The notes under the pieces: model-generated
What the model was told of the DNA's origin: nothing
The model's input: only the letters and a program-made list of their open reading frames with translations
Databases searched by the model: none
Part shown: piece by piece, positions 21,795 to 25,026 of the stretch
Layout: each line of letters begins with the position of its first letter
Position numbering within the stretch: position 1 is the stretch's first letter
Translations under genes and position numbers: made by a program
From: a virus
IMG/VR virus record: IMGVR_UViG_3300036770_001658
Span: 1 to 25,026 of that record
Reading direction: 5' to 3' (one strand)
DNA length: 25,026 nt

Positions 21795-21810
21795 GTATCA
21801 CGAATGATAC
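21795..21810. promoter_or_regulatory. GTATCA-cgaa-TGATAC palindrome
   Basis: A perfect 6-bp inverted repeat with a four-base centre lies about 10 bases before the start of the 59-aa gene. On the minus-strand RNA it forms a UUCG-loop hairpin. It could be an operator or a leader hairpin. The rest of the 117-base gap (21786-21902) also contains GCCCCGA and TCGGGGC (21850-21856, 21878-21884), a 7-bp stem with a 21-base loop. Confidence 0.4.
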
Positions 21811-21902
21811 GTTTCCCGAACGTCTCGACGCTCTTTATCTACGGTCACGGCCCCGATAACGCCGCATTACGCCAGGCTCGGGGCGGGCTAATTAGATGGT
21901 TC

Positions 21903-22313
21903 TCACTTCGTCCGCTCCAGCAGCCCCCGCAGCGTGGCGGCGTGCCGCTCCACCGCATACGCCGAGCCAACGTATTCCACTGCGACCTCCAGGGCTTCAC
22001 GTTCCTCGTCTGTGATGGTCGGCCCCGCCCCGCCTACATCAGTGACCGACGCGGTGCGTGGGCCTTCGACGGGAGCAGGGCCGACGTTCTGGATGGCAAG
22101 CCGCATGGCGGTTTGGATCATCTGCGTGGCGCGTTCCTCGTTGCCGTCCGTCGTATCGCGGTAGTCCTGAGCGCAACTGACGCAGAACAGGATCGCCTCA
22201 ATCTGATCGTCGGTCAGCCGCAGCCGCTGAATCTCTTCGTACTGATCCTGCTCTCTCGCGGTGCAGCGGCAGTTTACGTCGTAGGGGCCGCAAATCGGAC
22301 AAGCAGCGTCCAT
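21903..22313 (-). CDS. Cys-rich small phage protein with LTDxE/LLER repeats, 136 aa
   Basis: The ATG at 22313 has GGGGAGG seven bases upstream (22321-22327), so the open extension further up is not used. The N-terminus CPICGPYDVNCRC and the central CVSC (C44, C47) could bind zinc. Residues 29 to 47 (QRLRLTDDQIEAILFCVSC) and the C-terminal ITDEEREALEVAVEY...LRGLLERTK repeat a theme also seen in the 23517-23747 gene. The two proteins appear to share a small helical module. No function is known. Confidence 0.68.
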   Translation of the reverse strand: MDAACPICGPYDVNCRCTAREQDQYEEIQRLRLTDDQIEAILFCVSCAQDYRDTTDGNEERATQMIQTAMRLAIQNVGPAPVEGPRTASVTDVGGAGPTITDEEREALEVAVEYVGSAYAVERHAATLRGLLERTK

Positions 22314-22330
22314 GCAATCGCCTCCCCTTG

Positions 22331-22501
22331 TCATGTTCCGCAGCAAAAAAACTGGCACGCCCAAACGATCAGCCCAGCCAATCCGAACACTACAACCGCC
22401 GAGAACAGTAGCCCGCCGAGCGTGGCTGGCGCGTCGCTGTCTGGCTCCCGCTGGTTAGCGGCAGACGCGGCGACGGCGGCGATCACTGCTGGGTCGATCA
22501 T
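22331..22501 (-). CDS. Small one-helix membrane protein, 56 aa
   Basis: The ORF begins MIDPAVIAAVAASAANQREP and has one clear hydrophobic helix (about 28 to 50, LGGLLFSAVVVFGLAGLIVW), ending CQFFCCGT. The first 20 residues are a helix rich in Ala that may be amphipathic. ATG at 22501 lies 4 bases from the edge of the attC-like palindrome, without a clear Shine-Dalgarno. It could be a holin-like or other small membrane protein, or a chance ORF; the long hydrophobic helix favours a real protein. Confidence 0.5.
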   Translation of the reverse strand: MIDPAVIAAVAASAANQREPDSDAPATLGGLLFSAVVVFGLAGLIVWACQFFCCGT

Positions 22502-22504
22502 GTG

Positions 22505-22587
22505 AGAACCACGCGATGCAGCGGACCCGCGATGCCGTCTGCGGAATGGTAAGTCAGCGGTCGCGGGCCGCTGATCGCTGGCGTTCT
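22505..22587. repeat. attC-like imperfect palindrome A
   Basis: AGAAC at 22505-22509 pairs with GTTCT at 22583-22587. After short unpaired spacers, GCGAT pairs with ATCGC. A bulged G follows, then CAGCGG pairs with CCGCTG, then there is a bulged A, then CCCGCGA pairs with TCGCGGG. A 28-base centre completes the fold. Both bulges are on the left arm, six bases apart. This is the layout of integron attC sites: R box, unpaired spacer, L box with extrahelical bases, variable loop. The outer box GTTCT departs from the attC consensus GTTRRRY. Confidence 0.6.
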
Positions 22588-22638
22588 GTGGCTACACGTT
22601 GCCGCAATACGTACATGAAAATATGAACATTATGGACG

Positions 22639-22923
22639 TTATTTCTCGCAAAGCGTTTCGTCGCAGCACTTTACGTCCCGCGCAATTCCATCCGAGTTTT
22701 GTGCCAATGCCTGCCACTTAGCCGCACGCTCCGCCATTGCCCACTTCTTTGCGTCCGCTGCCTCCGACTGCAACTGCTCCACGGTCGCAAGCAACTGAAC
22801 GAGGCAATGCCTCGCATCAACCATCGCATTGCCGGTCTCGCGTTCGCGGTCGGTGTTCCACTGCCCGCCAGCAAGTCGCTTTAGGTCTGCGATCACGCGG
22901 TCAACGGTCGGGAAGTCGCTCAT
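22639..22923 (-). CDS. Hypothetical 94-aa protein, flanked by attC-like sites
   Basis: The ORF is bounded by palindrome B just upstream (22946-22990) and palindrome A beyond its end. ATG at 22923 has only a weak GGAAAAAG upstream. The protein is helical, beginning MSDFPTVDRVIADLKRLAGG, with a likely coiled coil CLVQLLATVEQLQSEAADAK near the middle and a C-terminal CCDETLC. No family is recognised. The unit between the two sites is about 400 bases, a typical size for a gene cassette, so this could be a cassette gene read in the direction away from site B. The bases after its stop (22588-22638) are comparatively A+T-rich. Confidence 0.6.
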   Translation of the reverse strand: MSDFPTVDRVIADLKRLAGGQWNTDRERETGNAMVDARHCLVQLLATVEQLQSEAADAKKWAMAERAAKWQALAQNSDGIARDVKCCDETLCEK

Positions 22924-22945
22924 CTTTTTCCGATCCTACGCTCAC

Positions 22946-22990
22946 AGAACCACGCGATGCAGCGGACGAGCCGCTGATCGCTGACGTTCT
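22946..22990. repeat. attC-like imperfect palindrome B (short form)
   Basis: The first 22 bases are identical to those of palindrome A, and the last 21 differ from A by one base. AGAAC pairs with GTTCT, GCGAT with ATCGC and CAGCGG with CCGCTG. The bulged G is kept, and the variable loop is reduced to five bases (ACGAG). Two sites with the same arms but different central loops is what integron cassette ends look like. The direct repeat itself is certain; its role is inference. Confidence 0.6.
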
Positions 22991-22998
22991 CTAACGAC

Positions 22999-23047
22999 CC
23001 CGGCGGGGTTGGCTTGCCGCTTTATCAGTGCGGTGCCGCCCGCCGGG
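22999..23047. repeat. Inverted repeat CCCGGCGGG / CCCGCCGGG
   Basis: A perfect 9-bp inverted repeat (22999-23007, 23039-23047) with an internal CCGC/GCGG pair begins 9 bases after palindrome B. No U tract follows on either strand, so it is not an obvious terminator. The rest of the gap up to 23208 has no ORF I support on the minus strand. It contains the small GTTT-CGC-AAAC hairpin near 23094. Confidence 0.4.
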
Positions 23048-23208
23048 ATCGCTGTGCCATTGCAAATGCTAGGTACTTTTTCTTTCCGAACTAGGTTTCG
23101 CAAACGGCGTCAGTTTCCGCCTGTAGGGCCGGTACGGTATTTCGACATTATTGTTTCGGACGCAATCAGCCGGAAATGGTGTACCGACGCGACCTAGTGC
23201 GTGTACGG

Positions 23209-23442
23209 TCAGTTGGCTGGCGGTTCAAACTTCATCGCCGTTGGGTCAGGCCCGCCGGTGCGATGCGTCGGCTTCGTCGGCGTCCAATCCACCTCCTTCA
23301 CAGGAAACCCTTCCACGGTCGTCTGGCTCCACATCTGGTCAACCTGTTGGGCCATAGCGATTTGCACTGCCGTGACAATGGACGCGGCGACCGGGCAGGG
23401 CGGCAGCGTGGAGGGCCACAATACGGAGTCGTCGTCACACAT
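23209..23442 (-). CDS. Hypothetical phage protein, 77 aa
   Basis: The start chosen is ATG at 23442 (MCDDDSVLWPSTLPPCPVAA), which has a GGGGGTGG about four bases upstream. A longer version from TTG at 23520 would form a TTGA overlap with the upstream gene and add 26 residues; it cannot be excluded. The protein has a helical centre (SIVTAVQIAMAQQVDQMW) and a Pro/Thr-rich C-terminus (VDWTPTKPTHRTGGPDPTAM). No domain is recognised. Confidence 0.55.
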   Translation of the reverse strand: MCDDDSVLWPSTLPPCPVAASIVTAVQIAMAQQVDQMWSQTTVEGFPVKEVDWTPTKPTHRTGGPDPTAMKFEPPAN

Positions 23443-23516
23443 GCCGCCACCCCCGCAGCCACTCAGCCCACGACCAGCCCGGCGACATGGGTTCGTCCAC
23501 TCTGCATTTGCGGTAC

Positions 23517-23747
23517 TCAATCATTTGTGCGCTCCAGCAGACCCAGCAGCAACTTCGATGCAGAAGCGGTCTTATGGTGTTTAGCACATACTTCAATTAC
23601 GGCTCGCTCATCGTCAGTCAGCCGCAACCGCTCCACCTCATCGGTCAGCAGTTGCACCTGCGTCCGCAGGTAGGCGACCTCGTCGCTTTTGGCGGTCAGT
23701 TGTTCCAAGTGGTCGAACATCATCCGGTCGAAAACAATGTCACTCAT
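23517..23747 (-). CDS. Small helical phage protein with LLER ending, 76 aa
   Basis: ATG at 23747 overlaps the upstream stop (ATGA). The protein is helical throughout: a coiled coil LRTQVQLLTDEVERLRLTDD at about 27 to 46, then ERAVIEVCAKHHKTASASK, then LLLGLLERTND. The DEVERLRLTDDERAVIEV and LLERT segments resemble those in the 21903-22313 gene, suggesting a shared module. Function is unknown. Confidence 0.65.
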   Translation of the reverse strand: MSDIVFDRMMFDHLEQLTAKSDEVAYLRTQVQLLTDEVERLRLTDDERAVIEVCAKHHKTASASKLLLGLLERTND

Positions 23748-24043
23748 TCGCGCCCGTCCTTCCTGCGAATCTCGCGGCCCTTTTTGATTCCACGTTCAAT
23801 GGCATCACGGATCAGAGCGGCCCACTCATCGACCGACAAGTGATCCCTGTTGTCAATGATGTCAGCCACGGCATCCTCCAAAGGCAGGTAGACCCACTTG
23901 GCTTCTTCAGCCATCGAATCAGTAGCCGCCGTGACGCATGGCGTGTCACCCCCGACCATGTCGCCAGTCAGGCAAAGTTCGTCCGACTCGCCATCCGTTC
24001 GCAAGAGCATGGTGTCTTCAATCAGCGTGCGTGCGTGTTTCAT
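23744..24043 (-). CDS. Hypothetical phage protein, 99 aa
   Basis: AAGGAG (24050-24055) lies six bases ahead of the ATG, one of the strongest ribosome-binding sites in the window. A structured leader ending in U5 lies directly upstream of it. The protein starts MKHARTLIEDTMLLRTDGES, has two cysteines (CLTG, PCVT), and ends with a charged helical part (VDEWAALIRDAIERGIKKGR) after a YLPLEDAVADIID segment. No domain is recognised. The leader suggests that its expression may be controlled after transcription starts. Confidence 0.68.
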   Translation of the reverse strand: MKHARTLIEDTMLLRTDGESDELCLTGDMVGGDTPCVTAATDSMAEEAKWVYLPLEDAVADIIDNRDHLSVDEWAALIRDAIERGIKKGREIRRKDGRE

Positions 24044-24064
24044 GCCTTTCTCCTTTTGTAAAAA

Positions 24065-24160
24065 CTCCCGTCGCCAGCCCTACATCGATGTCATTCGATA
24101 CGCTGCTGCGCCGCAGCGCCTGCCTGACTCATCAGGCTCTTCGGAACTGGCTGACGGGAG
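24065..24160 (-). ncRNA. Structured leader RNA element ending in U5
   Basis: CTCCCGTC (24065-24072) and GACGGGAG (24153-24160) pair, and GCCAG (24073-24077) and CTGGC (24147-24151) continue the helix with one bulged base, for 13 pairs. Inside are two perfect hairpins: CGCTGC/GCAGCG (24101-24118) and GCCTGA/TCAGGC (24122-24137). On the minus-strand RNA the long helix is followed at once by UUUUU, and the Shine-Dalgarno of the next gene comes 4 bases later. This could be a riboswitch-like or attenuator leader, or a small RNA. The pairing is seen; the function is inferred. Confidence 0.5.
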
Positions 24161-24162
24161 CC

Positions 24163-24213
24163 GATTGCGTTCGCAATCCACCTCCGGTGCCCCGGATTGC
24201 CAGTAGTCTACTG
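24163..24213. repeat. Three further hairpin-forming palindromes
   Basis: In a row lie GATTGC-gttc-GCAATC (24163-24178), TCCGG-tgcc-CCGGA (24183-24196) and CAGTAG-t-CTACTG (24201-24213). Together with the leader element they fill most of the 186-base gap (24044-24229). There is no ORF here. Such density of palindromes suggests a protein-binding or folded-DNA region, but I cannot name it. Confidence 0.45.
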
Positions 24214-24229
24214 ATGCTGCCAAGCGAGT

Positions 24230-24436
24230 CTACGCCTGTTTCCATCTCGCATCCGCTCCAGCTTGAGCCTGCTCGCCAATGTCTGGATTGCCCGGTCGCA
24301 TCTCGGGCACCTTGACTCGGAGCATCTTTGCCAACGCCTGCCGGATTGCCTCACTCGGAGTGACGCCGTGCTTCTTGCAGTAATCCGCCATCGGCCCCGC
24401 GAGCGGGCCGAGGCGGAAGGTGATGCGGTCGTTCAT
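24230..24436 (-). CDS. Possible ribbon-helix-helix DNA-binding protein, 68 aa
   Basis: ATG at 24436 overlaps the upstream stop (ATGA). The N-terminus RITFRLG could be a beta-strand, followed by LAGPMADYCKKHGVTPSEAI and RQALAKML, a strand-helix-helix arrangement like that of MetJ/Arc/CopG regulators. The C-terminal third is polar and looks disordered. Such proteins repress their own operon, and palindromes lie just downstream of the gene. The fold assignment is from pattern only. A toxin-antitoxin pair with the upstream gene is conceivable but unsupported. Confidence 0.6.
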   Translation of the reverse strand: MNDRITFRLGPLAGPMADYCKKHGVTPSEAIRQALAKMLRVKVPEMRPGNPDIGEQAQAGADARWKQA

Positions 24437-24669
24437 GCGATCTCCGCTTCGATCGCCTTCATGCGGGCCTCAATCCAATCGGCCGGGTGCCGGGTGCCGC
24501 CGACGTTGCAGAACCGCACGTCGTCGAATCCGTGCGTCCGGCAGATGAGGTAAACCGTGCCGTCGTCGAACCGCACCTCGGCACCGCAGATGTCCAGCGT
24601 GTCGGCAAACTTGGTCAGCCGGTCGAAGAGCTTGGTTTCAGCCTTGGTCAGCTTCTTGGTGGCGTTCAT
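24433..24669 (-). CDS. Hypothetical phage protein, 78 aa
   Basis: The start chosen is ATG at 24669 (MNATKKLTKAETKLFDRLTK), preceded by AAAGGGA; an ATG at 24705 would add 12 residues but would leave almost no leader after the promoter. The protein has a helical N-terminus, then a probable beta-meander with a Cys-containing centre (LDICGAEVRFDDGTVYLICR, FDDVRFCNV) and a C-terminal helix WIEARMKAIEAEI. No family is recognised. It is the first gene behind the promoter at 24712-24739 and is coupled to the ribbon-helix-helix gene. Confidence 0.65.
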   Translation of the reverse strand: MNATKKLTKAETKLFDRLTKFADTLDICGAEVRFDDGTVYLICRTHGFDDVRFCNVGGTRHPADWIEARMKAIEAEIA

Positions 24670-24711
24670 TTGATTCCCTTTCGCGTTGGTGTCGTTGCCC
24701 GTCATGCCCTA

Positions 24712-24739
24712 AGTATACCTAATGTCGGACGGAAGGCAA
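24712..24739 (-). promoter_or_regulatory. Sigma70-like promoter
   Basis: On the minus strand TTGCCT (24734-24739) and TATACT (24712-24717) are separated by 16 bases, matching 4 of 6 and 5 of 6 bases of the -35 and -10 consensus. The start of transcription would fall about 40 bases ahead of the ATG at 24669, leaving room for its Shine-Dalgarno. It is the best promoter I see in the window and would drive the small-gene operon. Confidence 0.5.
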
Positions 24740-24836
24740 GCCCGCCTGAAAGATTTTTTCGGAACCCCGCTTTTTCCGGGGAAAACAGGCATTTCCGCCC
24801 CCGTCGGACAGTTGGCACCGTGAGAATCCGGGGGCT

Positions 24837-24855
24837 CGCCGGGGGATTTCCGGCG
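24837..24855 (-). terminator. Possible hairpin terminator after the edge gene
   Basis: CGCCGG and CCGGCG pair around a seven-base loop, 25 bases after the stop of the partial gene. No U tract follows, so this is a weak call. A second stem, CCCCG/CGGGG, lies nearer the promoter, at about 24763-24779. The gap 24670-24879 holds these stems and the promoter, with no ORF I support. Confidence 0.25.
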
Positions 24856-24879
24856 CGGCTGGACATTGTGGGTCTAGCG

Positions 24880-25026
24880 TCACTCAGCCGGATCGGGCGG
24901 CAGCAGCGCGACCGCATCGGCCCACGGCAGGACTTCGACGCTGGCATTCAGCACCGCCTTGTCGGCGGCGTTCCACATGGCCTCCAGCAGCCCGCCCGGC
25001 CCGATCTCGGTCAGCACGTCGGCCGA
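24880..25026 (-). CDS. Partial gene at the window edge, C-terminal 48 aa
   Basis: The frame is open from the right edge to TGA at 24880-24882. It reads SADVLTEIGPGGLLEAMWNA and ends ADAVALLPPDPAE, with G or C in most third codon positions, as in the other genes here. The start lies outside the window. The family cannot be recognised from this fragment. Confidence 0.55.
   Translation of the reverse strand, partial: SADVLTEIGPGGLLEAMWNAADKAVLNASVEVLPWADAVALLPPDPAE

Noticed and set aside
23067-23197. Plus-strand ORF MLGTFSFRTRFRKRR...
   Set aside because: It is the only candidate plus-strand gene in a gap, about 43 codons, with no ribosome-binding site or recognised sequence, so there is too little to support it.
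24117-24145. CTGATGAG, the core start of a hammerhead ribozyme, near GTC on the minus strand
   Set aside because: No GAAAC partner is present and the bases around CTGATGAG form a simple perfect hairpin instead, so the three-helix ribozyme cannot form.
24702-24947. 81-codon minus-strand frame MPASKSCRGPMR...
   Set aside because: It overlaps the promoter, the hairpins and the end of the edge gene in a different frame. Its composition (Arg, Pro, Ser, Cys) is typical of a shadow frame.
1-25026. tRNA, rRNA, CRISPR arrays, insertion sequences, integrase, phage attachment sites
   Set aside because: I looked for cloverleaf arms with CCA-type ends, regular spaced repeats, transposase motifs and tyrosine or serine recombinase motifs, and saw none.

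Overview
The window is a late-gene block of a tailed bacteriophage (Caudoviricetes). It has an HK97-type capsid and the gene content of a siphovirus with a long non-contractile tail. It could be a free phage genome or a prophage: no integrase, repressor, attachment site or host gene lies inside it. Every gene I can support is on the minus strand, so transcription runs from right to left. The DNA is GC-rich, GTG starts are frequent, and many stops and starts overlap (ATGA, GTGA, TGATG), which points to long translationally coupled operons. From memory, several small proteins and the glycosyltransferase-like protein resemble those of phages and prophages of Planctomycetes. That host guess is weak and needs a database search.

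Right-hand accessory region (about 25,026 to 20,945): a partial gene at the edge, a sigma70-like promoter, then many small genes of mostly unknown function. They include a possible ribbon-helix-helix DNA-binding protein, coiled-coil proteins, a Cys-rich small protein and a one-helix membrane protein. The spaces between them are rich in secondary structure. Two related imperfect palindromes with the layout of integron attC sites (bulged bases, unpaired spacers, AAC/GTT ends) flank one 94-residue ORF. Further right, a 13-bp helix enclosing two hairpins sits just before the ribosome-binding site of one gene and ends in five U on the RNA.

Packaging and head module (20,941 to 9,913): HNH endonuclease, small and large terminase, a portal with an unusually long C-terminal extension, a prohead protease with an extra N-terminal domain, a zinc ribbon, major capsid, a probable decoration protein, a glycosyltransferase-like protein, then connector and completion proteins.

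Tail module (9,908 to 2,930): a probable tail tube protein, a second small tail protein, and a tail-assembly chaperone pair joined by a canonical -1 slippery heptamer (GGGAAAA, in phase). These are followed by an 805-residue tape measure protein (about 120 nm of tail by the usual 0.15 nm per residue rule) and probable tail-tip proteins.

Left end (2,892 to 51): a two-helix membrane protein (holin candidate), a small HExxH protein, a calcineurin-like phosphoesterase, a DUF1599/MazG-like protein and small unknown genes. I see no endolysin, tRNA, rRNA, CRISPR array or insertion sequence. The main open questions are the attC-like pair and the hairpin-rich leaders, because they suggest that accessory genes may be exchanged as cassettes in this phage region.
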